From assembly GCF_910591885.1 (NCBI RefSeq), contig NW_025963591.1:62001-126000 (forward strand): a DNA stretch of 64,000 bases. The letters run 5' to 3'. Position numbers and translations under genes: made by a program. The notes beneath the pieces were generated by a model. It had not been told where the DNA came from, searched no databases, and saw only the letters and a list, made by a program, of their open reading frames with translations. Below, piece after piece: positions 1 through 13,420 of this stretch (position 1 is the stretch's first letter; each line of letters starts with the position of its first letter). Source of the DNA: Bombus terrestris. Lineage: Eukaryota > Arthropoda > Insecta > Hymenoptera > Apidae.

Positions 1-170
1 CCGTGGGACAACGTGGGACAACGTGGGACAACGTGGGACAACGTGGGACAACGTGGGACAACGTGGGACAACGTGGGACAACGTGGGACAACGTGGGACA
101 ACGTGGGACAACGTGGGACAACGTGGGACAACGTGGGACATCGTGGGACAACGTGGGACAACGTGGGACA

Positions 171-2041
171 ACGTGGGATAACGTGGGACATCGTTGGACA
201 CCGTTGGACACCGTGGGACAACGTGGGACAACGTGGGACAACGTGGGACAACGTGGGACAACGTGGGACAACGTGGGACAACGTGGGACAACGTGGGACA
301 CCGTTGGACACCGTGGGACAACGTGGGACAACGTGGGACAACGTGGGACATCGTGGGACAACGTGGGACAACGTGGGACAACGTGGGACAACGTGGGACA
401 ACGTGGGACACCGTTGGACATCGTTGGACACCGTGGGACAACGTGGGACAACGTGGGACAACGTGGGACAGCGTGGGACACCGTTGGACATCGTTGGACA
501 CCGTGGGACAACGTGGGACAACGTGGGACACCGTGGGACACCGTTGGACACCGTTGGACATCGTTGGACACCGTGGGACAACGTGGGACAACGTGGGACA
601 ACGTGGGACAACGTGGGACACCGTTGGACATCGTTGGACAACGTGGGACAACGTGGGACAACGTGGGACAACGTGGGACACCGTTGGACATCGTTGGACA
701 ACGTGGGACAACGTGGGACAACGTGGGACAACGTGGGACAACGTGGGACACCGTTGGACACAGTTGGACATCGTTGGACACCGTTGGACACCGTGGGACA
801 ACGTGGGACAACGTGGGACAACGTGGGACAACGTGGGACAACGTGGGACAACGTAGGACAACGTGGGACAACGTGGGACACCGTTGGACATCGTTGGACA
901 ACGTGGGACATCGTGGGACAACGTGGGACAACGTGGGACAACGTGGGACAACGTGGGACACCGTTGGACACCGTTGGACAACGTGGGACAACGTGGGACA
1001 ACGTGGGACAACGTGGGACAACGTGGGACAACGTGGGACACCGTTGGACATCGTTGGACAACGTGGGACAACGTGGGACAACGTGGGACACCGATGGACA
1101 TCGTTGGACAACGTGGGACAACGTGGGACAACGTGGGACAACGTGGGACAATGTGGGACAACGTGGGACACCGTTGGATATCGTTGGACAACGTGGGACA
1201 ACGTGGGACAACGTGGGACAACGTGGGACAACGTGGGACAACGTGGGACACCGTGGGACACAGTTGGACACCGTGGGACACCGTTGGGCACCGTTGGACA
1301 TCGTTGGACACCGTGGGACAACGTGGGACAACGTGGGACACCGTGGGACAACGTGGGACAACGTGGGACAACGTGGGACAACGTGGGACACCGTTGGACA
1401 CCGTGGGACACCGTTGGACACCGTTGGACACCGTGGGACACCGTTGGACACCGTTGGACACCGTGGGACACCGTTGGACACCGTTGGACATCGTTGGACA
1501 CCGTTGTACACCGCTGGACACCGTTGGACACCGTGGGACAACGTGGGACAACGTGGGACAACGTGGGACAACGTGGGACAACGTGGGACAACGTGGGACA
1601 ACGTGGGACAACGTGGGACACCGTTGGACACCGTGGGACAACGTGGGACAACGTGGGACAACGTGGGACAACGTGGGACAACGTGGGACAACGTAGGACA
1701 ACGTGGGACAACGTGGGACAACGTGGGACAACGTGGGACAACGTGGGACACCGTTGGACACCGTGGGACACCGTTGGACACCGTTGGACATCGTTGGACA
1801 CCGTGGGACATCGTGGGACAACGTGGGACAACGTGGGACAACGTGGGACAACGTGGGACACCGTTGGACAACGTGGGACACCGTTGGACATCGTTGGACA
1901 CCGTGGGACAACGTGGGACAACGTGGGACAACGTGGGACAACGTGGGACAACGTGGGACATCGTGGGACAACGTGGGACAACGTGGGACAACGTGGGACA
2001 ACGTGGGACACCGTTGGACAACGTGGGACACCGTTGGGCAT
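171..2041. repeat. Segmental duplication A, copy 1
   Basis: The order of variant units here recurs at 2,621-4,421. Shared landmarks are CGTGGGATAA (172 and 2,622), a unit ending in G (before 471 and 2,921), the CGTTGGACAC-AGTTGGACAT pair (near 761 and 3,281), CGTAGGACAA (852/3,372 and 1,692/4,072), TGTGGGACAA (near 1,151 and 3,651) and CGTTGGGCAT (2,032 and 4,412). The offset steps through 2,450, 2,520, 2,500 and 2,380 bp, always in multiples of 10. The copies thus differ by whole-unit gains and losses, the largest being about 120 bp of units near 1,470-1,620 that copy 2 lacks. Point differences include CGATGGACAT at 1,092 against CGTTGGACAT at 3,592. Confidence 0.85.
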
Positions 2042-2431
2042 CGTTGGACACCGTGGGACAACGTGGGACACCGTTGGACACCGTGGGACAACGTGGGACA
2101 ACGTGGGACAACGTGGGACAACGTGGGACAACGTGGGACAACGTGGGACAACGTAGGACAACGTGGGACAACGTGGGACACCGTTGGACATCGTTGGACA
2201 ACGTGGGACACCGTTGGACACCGTGGGACACCGTTGGACACCGTTGGACAACGTGGGACAACGTGGGACAACGTGGGACAACGTGGGACAACGTGGGACA
2301 ACGTGGGACAACGTGGGACAACGTGGGACAACGTGGGACAACGTGGGACAACGTGGGACAACGTGGGACAACGTGGGACACCGTTGGACACCGTGGGACA
2401 CCGTTGGACACCGTTGGACATCGTTGGACAC

Positions 2432-2641
2432 CGTGGGACAACGTGGGACAACGTGGGACAACGTGGGACAACGTGGGACAACGTGGGACAACGTGGGACA
2501 ACGTGGGACAACGTGGGACAACGTGGGACAACGTGGGACAACGTGGGACAACGTGGGACAACGTGGGACAACGTGGGACAACGTGGGACATCGTGGGACA
2601 ACGTGGGACAACGTGGGACAACGTGGGATAACGTGGGACAT
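2432..2641 (+). other. 21-unit uninterrupted GTGGG run (G-quadruplex candidate)
   Basis: All 21 consecutive units carry GGG at unit positions 4-6. Successive GGG tracts are separated by exactly 7 nt (normally ACAACGT), so any four neighbouring units satisfy the canonical rule of four G3 tracts with 1-7-nt loops. Comparable runs lie at 5,882-6,071, 11,741-11,940, 12,881-13,070, 16,581-16,770 and 63,461-63,680. T-type units have only GG and interrupt such runs. Motif match is seen; folding is inferred and 7-nt loops predict only modest stability. Confidence 0.6.
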
Positions 2642-4421
2642 CGTTGGACACCGTTGGACACCGTGGGACAACGTGGGACAACGTGGGACAACGTGGGACA
2701 ACGTGGGACAACGTGGGACAACGTGGGACAACGTGGGACAACGTGGGACACCGTTGGACACCGTGGGACAACGTGGGACAACGTGGGACAACGTGGGACA
2801 TCGTGGGACAACGTGGGACAACGTGGGACAACGTGGGACAACGTGGGACAACGTGGGACACCGTTGGACATCGTTGGACACCGTGGGACAACGTGGGACA
2901 ACGTGGGACAACGTGGGACAGCGTGGGACACCGTTGGACATCGTTGGACACCGTGGGACAACGTGGGACAACGTGGGACACCGTGGGACACCGTTGGACA
3001 CCGTTGGACATCGTTGGACACCGTGGGACAACGTGGGACAACGTGGGACAACGTGGGACACCGTTGGACATCGTTGGACAACGTGGGACATCGTGGGACA
3101 ACGTGGGACAACGTGGGACAACGTGGGACAACGTGGGACACCGTTGGACATCGTTGGACAACGTGGGACAACGTGGGACAACGTGGGACAACGTGGGACA
3201 CCGTTGGACATCGTTGGACAACGTGGGACAACGTGGGACAACGTGGGACAACGTGGGACAACGTGGGACACCGTTGGACACAGTTGGACATCGTTGGACA
3301 CCGTTGGACACCGTGGGACAACGTGGGACAACGTGGGACAACGTGGGACAACGTGGGACAACGTGGGACAACGTAGGACAACGTGGGACAACGTGGGACA
3401 CCGTTGGACATCGTTGGACAACGTGGGACATCGTGGGACAACGTGGGACAACGTGGGACAACGTGGGACAACGTGGGACACCGTTGGACACCGTTGGACA
3501 ACGTGGGACAACGTGGGACAACGTGGGACAACGTGGGACACCGTTGGACATCGTTGGACAACGTGGGACAACGTGGGACAACGTGGGACACCGTTGGACA
3601 TCGTTGGACAACGTGGGACAACGTGGGACAACGTGGGACAACGTGGGACAATGTGGGACAACGTGGGACACCGTTGGATATCGTTGGACAACGTGGGACA
3701 ACGTGGGACAACGTGGGACAACGTGGGACAACGTGGGACAACGTGGGACACCGTGGGACACAGTTGGACACCGTGGGACACCGTTGGGCACCGTTGGACA
3801 TCGTTGGACACCGTGGGACAACGTGGGACAACGTGGGACACCGTGGGACAACGTGGGACAACGTGGGACAACGTGGGACAACGTGGGACACCGTTGGACA
3901 CCGTGGGACACCGTTGGACACCGTTGGACACCGTGGGACACCGTTGGACACCGTTGGACACCGTGGGACAACGTGGGACAACGTGGGACAACGTGGGACA
4001 CCGTTGGACACCGTGGGACAACGTGGGACAACGTGGGACAACGTGGGACAACGTGGGACAACGTGGGACAACGTAGGACAACGTGGGACAACGTGGGACA
4101 ACGTGGGACAACGTGGGACAACGTGGGACACCGTTGGACACCGTGGGACACCGTTGGACACCGTTGGACATCGTTGGACACCGTGGGACATCGTGGGACA
4201 ACGTGGGACAACGTGGGACAACGTGGGACAACGTGGGACACCGTTGGACAACGTGGGACACCGTTGGACATCGTTGGACACCGTGGGACAACGTGGGACA
4301 ACGTGGGACAACGTGGGACAACGTGGGACAACGTGGGACAACGTGGGACAACGTGGGACAACGTGGGACAACGTGGGACAACGTGGGACACCGTTGGACA
4401 ACGTGGGACACCGTTGGGCAT
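2621..4421. repeat. Segmental duplication A, copy 2
   Basis: This is the second copy of the marker pattern at 171-2,041, shorter by whole 10-bp units. It keeps the TGTGGGACAA decay variant and both CGTAGGACAA units, so it was copied after those substitutions arose. At 3,961 it jumps directly to the pattern found near 1,601 of copy 1. This implies either an internal deletion here or an insertion in copy 1. Confidence 0.85.
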
Positions 4422-4561
4422 CGTTGGACACCGTGGGACAACGTGGGACAACGTGGGACAACGTGGGACAACGTGGGACAACGTGGGACAACGTGGGACA
4501 TCGTGGGACAACGTGGGACAACGTGGGACAACGTGGGACAACGTGGGACAACGTGGGACAC

Positions 4562-5020
4562 CGTTGGACATCGTTGGACACCGTGGGACAACGTGGGACA
4601 ACGTGGGACACCGTGGGACACCGTAGGACACCGTTGGACATCGTTGGACACCGTGGGACAACGTGGGACAACGTGGGACACCGTTGGACACCGTTGGACA
4701 TTGTTGGACACCGTGGGACAACGTGGGACAACGTGGGACAACGTGGGACAACGTGGGACAACGTGGGACAGCGTGGGACAACGTGGGACAACGTGGGACA
4801 ACGTGGGACAACGTGGGACATCGTGGGACAACGTGGGACAACGTGGGACAACGTGGGACAACGTGGGACATCGTTGGACACCGTTGGACACCGTGGGACA
4901 ACGTGGGACAACGTGGGACAACGTGGGACAACGTGGGACAACGTGGGACAACGTGGGACAACGTGGGACAACGTGGGACACCGTTGGACATCGTTGGACA
5001 CCGTGGGACAACGTGGGACA
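4562..5020. repeat. Segmental duplication B, copy 1
   Basis: The pattern around CGTAGGACAC (4,622) recurs around the same unit at 5,792, offset 1,170 rising to 1,200 bp. Copy-specific changes include a TGTTGGACAC unit at 4,702 (loss of CpG) and a unit ending in G just before 4,771. A third CGTAGGACAC lies at 7,112, with later ones at 12,791 and 15,851. Confidence 0.7.
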
Positions 5021-5731
5021 CCGTTGGATATCGTTGGACAACGTGGGACAACGTGGGACAACGTGGGACAACGTGGGACAACGTGGGACAACGTGGGACA
5101 CCGTTGGACATCGTTGGACACCGTGGGACAACGTGGGACAACGTGGGACAACGTTGGACACCGTTGGACATCGTTGGACACCGTTGTACACCGCTGGACA
5201 CCGTTGGACACCGTGGGACAACGTGGGACAACGTGGGACAACGTGGGACAACGTGGGACAACGTGGGACACCGTTGGACAACGTGGGACACCGTGGGACA
5301 CCGTTGGACAACGTGGGACAACGTGGGACAACGTGGGACAACGTTGGACACCGTTGGACACCGTTGGACACCGTTGGACACCGTTGGACATCGGTGGACA
5401 TCGTGGGACACCGTTGGACACCGTTGGACATCGTTGGACACCGTTGGACACCGTGGGACAACGTGGGACAACGTGGGACAACGTGGGACAACGTGGGACA
5501 ACGTGGGACAACGTGGGACACCCTTGGACACCGTGGGACACCGTTGGACACCGTTGGACATCGTTGGACATCGTTGGACATCGTTGGACACCGTTGGACA
5601 CCGTTGGACACCGTTGGACACCGTTGGACATCGGTGGACATCGTGGGACACCGTGGGACAACGTGGGACACCGTGGGACAACGTGGGACAACGTGGGACA
5701 ACGTGGGACAACGTGGGACAACGTGGGACAC

Positions 5732-6220
5732 CGTTGGACATCGTTGGACACCGTGGGACAACGTGGGACAACGTGGGACACCGTGGGACACCGTAGGACA
5801 CCGTTGGACATCGTTGGACACCGTGGGACAACGTGGGACAACGTGGGACACCGTTGGACACCGTTGGACATCGTTGGACACCGTGGGACAACGTGGGACA
5901 ACGTGGGACAACGTGGGACAACGTGGGACAACGTGGGACAACGTGGGACAACGTGGGACAACGTGGGACAACGTGGGACAACGTGGGACAACGTGGGACA
6001 ACGTGGGACAACGTGGGACATCGTGGGACAACGTGGGACAACGTGGGACAACGTGGGACAACGTGGGACATCGTTGGACACCGTTGGACACCGTGGGACA
6101 ACGTGGGACAACGTGGGACAACGTGGGACAACGTGGGACAACGTGGGACAACGTGGGACAACGTGGGACAACGTGGGACACCGTTGGACATCGTTGGACA
6201 CCGTGGGACAACGTGGGACA
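5732..6220. repeat. Segmental duplication B, copy 2
   Basis: This copy matches 4,562-5,020 around CGTAGGACAC at 5,792. It has three extra G-type units in the run before 6,021, which accounts for the offset change from 1,170 to 1,200 bp. Confidence 0.7.
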
Positions 6221-6271
6221 ACGTGGGACAACGTGGGACAACGTGGGACACCGTTGGACATCGTTGGACAC

Positions 6272-6281
6272 CGGGGGGCAA
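6272..6281 (+). repeat. CGGGGGGCAA marker unit (G6 tract)
   Basis: Two substitutions relative to the majority unit (T3 to G, A7 to G) create a run of six Gs, the longest homopolymer I noticed. The same unit occurs at 10,771, 13,271 and 16,271, each preceded by CGTTGGACAT and CGTTGGACAC. I noticed none outside domain I. The shared context means the four are copies of one event, so they are useful duplication markers. Confidence 0.85.
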
Positions 6282-7231
6282 CGTGGGACAACGTGGGACA
6301 ACGTGGGACAACGTGGGACAACGTGGGACAACGTGGGACAACGTGGGACACCGTTGGACACCGTGGGACAACGTGGGACAACGTGGGACAACGTGGGACA
6401 ACGTGGGACAACGTGGGACACCGTTGGACACCGTGGGACAACGTGGGACAACGTGGGACAACGTGGGACACCGTTGGACATCGTTGGACACCGTGGGACA
6501 ACGTGGGACAACGTGGGACAACGTGGGACAACGTGGGACACCGTTGGACATCGTTGGACAACGTGGGACAACGTGGGACAACGTGGGACAACGTGGGACA
6601 ACGTGGGACAACGTGGGACAACGTGGGACACCGTTGGACATCGTTGGACAACGTGGGACAACGTGGGACAACGTGGGACAACGTGGGACAACGTGGGACA
6701 ACGTGGGACAACGTGGGACAACGTGGGACAACGTGGGACACCGTTGGACATCGTTGGACACCGTGGGACAACGTAGGACAACGTGGGACAACGTGAGACA
6801 CCGTTGGACATCGTTGGACAACGTGGGACATCGTGGGACAGCGTGGGACAACGTGGGACAACGTGGGACAACGTGGGACACCGTTGGACACCGTGGGACA
6901 CCGTTGGACACCGTTGGACACCGTGGGACACCGTTGGACACCGTTGGACATCGTTGGACACCGTTGGACACCGTTGGACACCGTTGGACACCGTGGGACA
7001 ACGTGGGACAACGTGGGACAACGTGGGACAACGTGGGACAACGTGGGACACCGTTGGACATCGTTGGACACCGTGGGACAACGTGGGACAACGTGGGACA
7101 CCGTGGGACACCGTAGGACACCGTTGGACATCGTTGGACACCGTGGGACACCGTGGGACAACGTGGGACAACGTGGGACAACGTGGGACAACGTGGGACA
7201 ACGTGGGACAACGTGGGACAACGTGGGACAA

Positions 7232-7240
7232 CGTGGGCAA
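7232..7240 (+). other. Single 9-bp unit; the only register shift in the array
   Basis: The unit reads CGTGGGCAA, the majority unit minus the A at position 7. Units begin at positions ending in 2 before it and at positions ending in 1 after it, up to 64,000. I found no compensating indel. The lost base is not in a homopolymer, which makes a run-length sequencing error less likely though not excluded. It is flanked by plain CGTGGGACAA units and has no duplicate elsewhere in the window. Confidence 0.9.
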
Positions 7241-7840
7241 CGTGGGACAACGTGGGACATCGTGGGACAACGTGGGACAACGTGGGACAACGTGGGACAT
7301 CGTTGGACACCGTTGGACACCGTGGGACAACGTGGGACAACGTGGGACAACGTGGGACACCGTTGGACAACGTGGGACACCGTTGGACATCGTTGGACAC
7401 CGTGGGACAACGTGGGACAACGTGGGACAACGTGGGACAACGTGGGACAACGTGGGACATCGTGGGACATCGTTGGACACCGTGGGACAACGTGGGACAA
7501 CGTGGGACAACGTGGGACACCGTTGGACATCGTTGGACACCGTGGGACAACGTGGGACAACGTGGGACACCGTGGGACACCGTTGGACACCGTTGGACAT
7601 CGTGGGACAACGTGGGACAACGTGGGACAACGTGGGACAACGTGGGACACCGTTGGACATCGGTGGACATCGTGGGACAACGTGGGACAACGTGGGACAA
7701 CGTGGGACAACGTGGGACAACGTGGGACATCGTGGGACATCGTTGGACACCGTGGGACAACGTGGGACAACGTGGGACAACGTGGGACAACGTGGGACAC
7801 CGTTGGACAACGTGGGACACCGTTGGGCATCGTTGGACAC

Positions 7841-9050
7841 CGTGGGACAACGTGGGACAACGTGGGACAACGTGGGACAACGTGGGACAACGTGGGACAA
7901 CGTGGGACAACGTGGGACAACGTGGGACAACGTGGGACAACGTGGGACATCGTGGGACAACGTGGGACAACGTGGGACAACGTGGGACAACGTGGGACAA
8001 CGTGGGACAACGTGGGACAACGTGGGACAACGTGGGACAACGTGGGACACCGTTGGACATCGTTGGACACCGTGGGACAACGTGGGACAACGTGGGACAA
8101 CGTGGGACACCGTTGGACACCGTTGGACATCGTTGGACACCGTTGGACACCGTGGGACAACGTGGGACAACGTGGGACAACGTGGGACAACGTGGGACAA
8201 CGTGGGACAACGTGGGACAACGTGGGACAACGTGGGACATCGTGGGACAACGTGGGACAACGTGGGACAACGTGGGACAACGTGGGACACCGTTGGACAA
8301 CGTGGGACACCGTTGGACACCGTTGGACACCGTTGGACATCGGTGGACATCGTGGGACACCGTTGGACACCGTTGGACATCGTTGGACACCGTTGGACAC
8401 CGTGGGACAACGTGGGACAACGTGGGACAACGTGGGACAACGTGGGACAACGTGGGACAACGTGGGACAACGTGGGACAACGTGGGACACCGTGGGACAC
8501 CGTTGGACAACGTGGGACAACGTGGGACAACGTGGGACAACGTGGGACAACGTGGGACAACGTGGGACAACGTGGGACAACGTGGGACAACGTGGGACAA
8601 CGTGGGACAACGTGGGACAACGTGGGACAACGTGGGACACCGTTGGACATCGTTGGACGCCGTGGGACAACGTGGGACAACGTGGGACAACGTGGGACAC
8701 CGTTGGACACCGTTGGACATCGTTGGACAACGTGGGACAACGTGGGACAACGTGGGACAACGTGGGACACCGTTGGACATCGTTGGACACCGTGGGACAA
8801 CGTGGGACAACGTGGGACAACGTGGCACAACGTGGGACAACGTGGGACACCGTGGGACACAGTTGGACACCGTGGGACACCGTTGGGCACCGTTGGACAT
8901 CGTTGGACACCGTGGGACAACGTGGGACAACGTGGGACACCGTGGGACAACGTGGGATAACGTGGGACAACGTGGGACAACGTGGGACACCGTTGGACAC
9001 CGTGGGACACCGTTGGACACCGTTGGACACCGTGGGACACCGTTGGACAC
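7841..9050. repeat. Segmental duplication C, copy 1
   Basis: This matches 13,421-14,630 at a constant offset of 5,580 bp over about 1.2 kb. Shared rare units are CGTTGGACGC (8,651 and 14,231), CGTGGCACAA (8,821 and 14,401), AGTTGGACAC (8,861 and 14,441) and CGTTGGGCAC (8,881 and 14,461). One clear difference is CGTGGGATAA at 8,951, where copy 2 has CGTGGGACAA; this creates a TAA in one + frame. The match ends near 9,050. Confidence 0.88.
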
Positions 9051-9090
9051 CGTTGGACAACGTGGGACAACGTGGGACACCGTTGGACAA

Positions 9091-9630
9091 CGTGGGACAC
9101 CGTTGGACATCGTTGGACACCGTGGGACAACGTGGGACAACGTGGGACAACGTGGGACAACGTGGGACAACGTGGGACATCGTGGGACAACGTGGGACAA
9201 CGTGGGACAACGTGGGACAACGTGGGACACCGTTGGACAACGTGGGACACCGTTGGGCATCGTTGGACACCGTGGGACAACGTGGGACAACGTGGGACAA
9301 CGTGGGACAACGTGGGACAACGTGGGACAACGTGGGACAACGTGGGACAACGTGGGACAACGTGGGACACCGTTGGACATCGTTGGACACCGTGGGACAA
9401 CGTGGGACAACGTGGGACAACGTGGGACAACGTGGGACAACGTGGGACATCGTGGGACAACGTGGGACAACGTGGGACAACGTGGGACAACGTGGGACAC
9501 CGTTGGACAACGTGGGACACCGTTGGGCATCGTTGGACACCGTGGGACAACGTGGGACAACGTGGGACAACGTGGGACAACGTGGGACAACGTGGGACAA
9601 CGTGGGACAACGTGGGACAACGTGGGACAA
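9091..9630. repeat. 270-bp tandem duplication (two copies)
   Basis: Positions 9,091-9,360 and 9,361-9,630 carry the same order of variants. Landmarks are a unit ending in T at 9,171 and 9,441, CGTTGGACAA at 9,231 and 9,501, and CGTTGGGCAT at 9,251 and 9,521. The related segment near 14,890-15,160 (offset 5,800) has only one copy, so this looks like a local expansion after the larger duplication. Confidence 0.8.
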
Positions 9631-10380
9631 CGTGGGACATCGTGGGACAACGTGGGACAACGTGGGACAACGTGGGACAACGTGGGACAACGTGGGACAC
9701 CGTTGGACATCGTTGGACACCGTGGGACAACGTGGGACAACGTGGGACAACGTGGGACACCGTTGGACACCGTTGGACATCGTTGGACACCGTTGGACAC
9801 CGTGGGACAACGTGGGACAACGTGGGACAACGTGGGACAACGTGGGACAACGTGGGACAACGTGGGACAACGTGGGACAACGTGGGACAACGTGGGACAA
9901 CGTGGGACATCGTGGGACAACGTGGGACAACGTGGGACAACGTGGGACAACGTGGGACACCGTTGGACAACGTGGGACACCGTGGGACACCGTTGGACAA
10001 CGTGGGACAACGTGGGACAACGTGGGACAACGTGGGACAACGTGGGACACCGTTGGACACCGTGGGACACCGTTGGACACCGTTGGACATCGTTGGACAT
10101 CGTTGGACATCGTTGGACACCGTTGGACACCGTTGGACACCGTTGGACACCGTTGGACATCGGTGGACATCGTGGGACACCGTGGGACAACGTGGGACAC
10201 CGTGGGACACCGTGGGACAACGTGGGAAAACGTGGGACAACGTGGGACAACGTGGGACACCGTTGGACATCGTTGGACACCGTGGGACAACGTGGGACAA
10301 CGTGGGACACCGTGGGACACCGTTGGACACCGTTGGACATCGTTGGACACCGTGGGACAACGTGGGACAACGTGGGACAC

Positions 10381-11250
10381 CGTTGGACACCGTTGGACAT
10401 CGTTGGACACCGTGGGACAACGTGGGACAACGTGGGACAACGTGGGACAACGTGGGACAACGTGGGACAACGTGGGACAACGTGGGACAACGTGGGACAA
10501 CGTGGGACAACGTGGGACATCGTGGGACAACGTGGGACAACGTGGGACAACGTGGGACAACGTGGGACATCGTTGGACACCGCTGGACACCGTGGGACAA
10601 CGTGGGACAACGTGGGACAACGTGGGACAACGTGGGACAACGTGGGACAACGTGGGACAACGTGGGACAACGTGGGACACCGTTGGACATCGTTGGACAC
10701 CGTGGGACAACGTGGGACAACGTGGGACAACGTGGGACAACGTGGGACACCGTTGGACATCGTTGGACACCGGGGGGCAACGTGGGACAACGTGGGACAA
10801 CGTGGGACAACGTGGGACAACGTGGGACAACGTGGGACAACGTGGGACACCGTTGGACACCGTGGGACAACGTGGGACAACGTGGGACAACGTGGGACAA
10901 CGTGGGACAACGTGGGACAACGTGGGACAACGTGGGACACCGTTGGACACCGTGGGACAACGTGGGACAACGTGGGACAACGTGGGACACCGTTGGACAT
11001 CGTTGGACACCGTGGGACAACGTGGGACAACGTGGGACAACGTGGGACAACGTGGGACACCGTTGGACATCGTTGGACAACGTGGGACATCGTGGGACAA
11101 CGTGGGACAACGTGGGACAACGTGGGACAACGTGGGACAACGTGGGACAACGTGGGACAACGTGGGACAACGTGGGACAACGTGGGACAACGTGGGACAA
11201 CGTGGGACAACGTGGGACAACGTGGGACAACGTGGGACAACGTGGGACAC
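10381..11250. repeat. Segmental duplication D, copy 1
   Basis: The segment carries CGCTGGACAC (10,581) and CGGGGGGCAA (10,771), matched at offset 5,500 by 16,081 and 16,271. The following G-type run has two more units in the other copy. The relatives with CGGGGGGCAA at 6,272 and 13,271 have CGTTGGACAC instead of CGCTGGACAC at the equivalent site, so 10.4 kb and 15.9 kb are the closest pair. Confidence 0.75.
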
Positions 11251-12360
11251 CGTTGGACATCGTTGGACAACGTGGGACAACGTGGGACAACGTGGGACAA
11301 CGTGGGACAACGTGGGACAACGTGGGACAACGTGGGACAACGTGGGACAACGTGGGACACCGTTGGACATCGTTGGACACCGTGGGACAACGTAGGACAA
11401 CGTGGGACAACGTGAGACACCGTTGGACATCGTTGGACAACGTGGGACATCGTGGGACAGCGTGGGACAACGTGGGACAACGTGGGACAACGTGGGACAC
11501 CGTTGGACAACGTGGGACAACGTGGGACAACGTGGGACAACGTGGGACATCGTTGGACACCGTTGGACACCGTGGGACAACGTGGGACAACGTGGGACAA
11601 CGTGGGACAACGTGGGACAACGTGGGACATCGTGGGACAACGTGGGACAACGTGGGACAACGTGGGACAACGTGGGACACCGTTGGACACCGTTGGACAT
11701 CGTTGGACACCGTTGGACACCGTTGGACACCGTTGGACACCGTGGGACAACGTGGGACAACGTGGGACAACGTGGGACAACGTGGGACAACGTGGGACAA
11801 CGTGGGACAACGTGGGACAACGTGGGACAACGTGGGACAACGTGGGACAACGTGGGACAACGTGGGACAACGTGGGACAACGTGGGACATCGTGGGACAA
11901 CGTGGGACAACGTGGGACAACGTGGGACAACGTGGGACATCGTTGGACACCGTTGGACACCGTGGGACAACGTGGGACAACGTGGGACAACGTGGGACAC
12001 CGTTGGACATCGTTGGACAACGTGGGACATCGTGGGACAACGTGGGACACCGTGGGACAACGTGGGACAACGTGGGACAACGTGGGACAACGTGGGACAA
12101 CGTGGGACACCGTTGGACATCGTTGGACACCGTGGGACAACGTGGGACACCGTGGGACACCGTTGGACACCGTTGGACACCGTTGGACATCGGTGGACAT
12201 CGTGGGACACCGTTGGACACCGTTGGACATCGTTGGACACCGTTGGACACCGTGGGACAACGTGGGACAACGTGGGACACCGTTGGACACCGTGGGACAC
12301 CGTTGGACACCGTTGGACATCGTTGGACACCGTGGGACAACGTGGGACAACGTGGGACAA

Positions 12361-12380
12361 CGTGGGAAACCATGGAACAA
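12361..12380 (+). repeat. First copy of the CATGG 20-bp double unit
   Basis: The double unit is CGTGGGAAAC then CATGGAACAA. It differs from two majority units at four linked sites (C8 to A and A10 to C in the first, G2 to A and G6 to A in the second). It removes a CpG and a GGG tract and creates CCATGG, an NcoI site. By eye there are about 59 copies: 57 between 12,361 and 52,450 and two at 63,091 and 63,121. I saw none before this one. The fixed linkage argues for one origin followed by amplification. Confidence 0.9.
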
Positions 12381-12790
12381 CGTGGGACAACGTGGGACAA
12401 CGTGGGACAACGTGGGACAACGTGGGACACCGTTGGACATCGTTGGACACCGTGGGACAACGTGGGACAACGTGGGACAACGTGGGACACCGTTGGACAT
12501 CGTTGGACACCGTTGGACATCGGTGGACATCGTGGGACACCGTTGGACACCGTTGGACATCGTTGGACATCGTTGGACATCGTTGGACACCGTTGGACAC
12601 CGTTGGACACCGTTGGACACCGTTGGACATCGGTGGACATCGTGGGACACCGTGGGACAACGTGGGACACCGTGGGACAACGTGGGACAACGTGGGACAA
12701 CGTGGGACAACGTGGGACAACGTGGGACACCGTTGGACATCGTTGGACACCGTGGGACAACGTGGGACAACGTGGGACACCGTGGGACAC

Positions 12791-13340
12791 CGTAGGACAC
12801 CGTTGGACATCGTTGGACACCGTGGGACAACGTGGGACAACGTGGGACACCGTTGGACACCGTTGGACATCGTTGGACACCGTGGGACAACGTGGGACAA
12901 CGTGGGACAACGTGGGACAACGTGGGACAACGTGGGACAACGTGGGACAACGTGGGACAACGTGGGACAACGTGGGACAACGTGGGACAACGTGGGACAA
13001 CGTGGGACAACGTGGGACATCGTGGGACAACGTGGGACAACGTGGGACAACGTGGGACAACGTGGGACATCGTTGGACACCGTTGGACACCGTGGGACAA
13101 CGTGGGACAACGTGGGACAACGTGGGACAACGTGGGACAACGTGGGACAACGTGGGACAACGTGGGACAACGTGGGACACCGTTGGACATCGTTGGACAC
13201 CGTGGGACAACGTGGGACAACGTGGGACAACGTGGGACAACGTGGGACACCGTTGGACATCGTTGGACACCGGGGGGCAACGTGGGACAACGTGGGACAA
13301 CGTGGGACAACGTGGGACAACGTGGGACACCGTTGGACAT
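12791..13340. repeat. Segmental duplication E, copy 1
   Basis: This matches 15,851-16,340 from CGTAGGACAC (12,791 and 15,851) through CGGGGGGCAA (13,271 and 16,271). The offset falls from 3,060 to 3,000 bp because this copy's G-type run has six more units. CGTTGGACAC at 13,081 corresponds to CGCTGGACAC at 16,081. Confidence 0.78.
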
Positions 13341-13420
13341 CGTTGGACACCGTGGGACAACGTAGGACAACGTGGGACAACGTGAGACAACGTGGGACAC
13401 CGTTGGACAACGTGGGACAC

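Noticed and set aside
5521..5530. Isolated variants such as CCTTGGACAC as possible functional sites
   Set aside because: Single substitutions of this kind occur throughout and are copied with their blocks (another CCTTGGACAC near 15,581). Nothing links them to a function.
1..7231. Possible repetitive structural protein or WD-type repeat protein (period VGQRGTTWDN contains Trp-Asp)
   Set aside because: WD repeats are about 40 residues with a defined fold. Here the Trp-Asp pair is an accident of TGGGAC or TGGGAT translated every 30 bp, equally in three frames, and the 1-bp deletion at 7,232 has no coding consequence.
12361..12380. CCATGG in the double unit as a Kozak-like translation start
   Set aside because: It recurs about 59 times inside the repeat, in all frames, with no promoter or non-repetitive coding sequence nearby.
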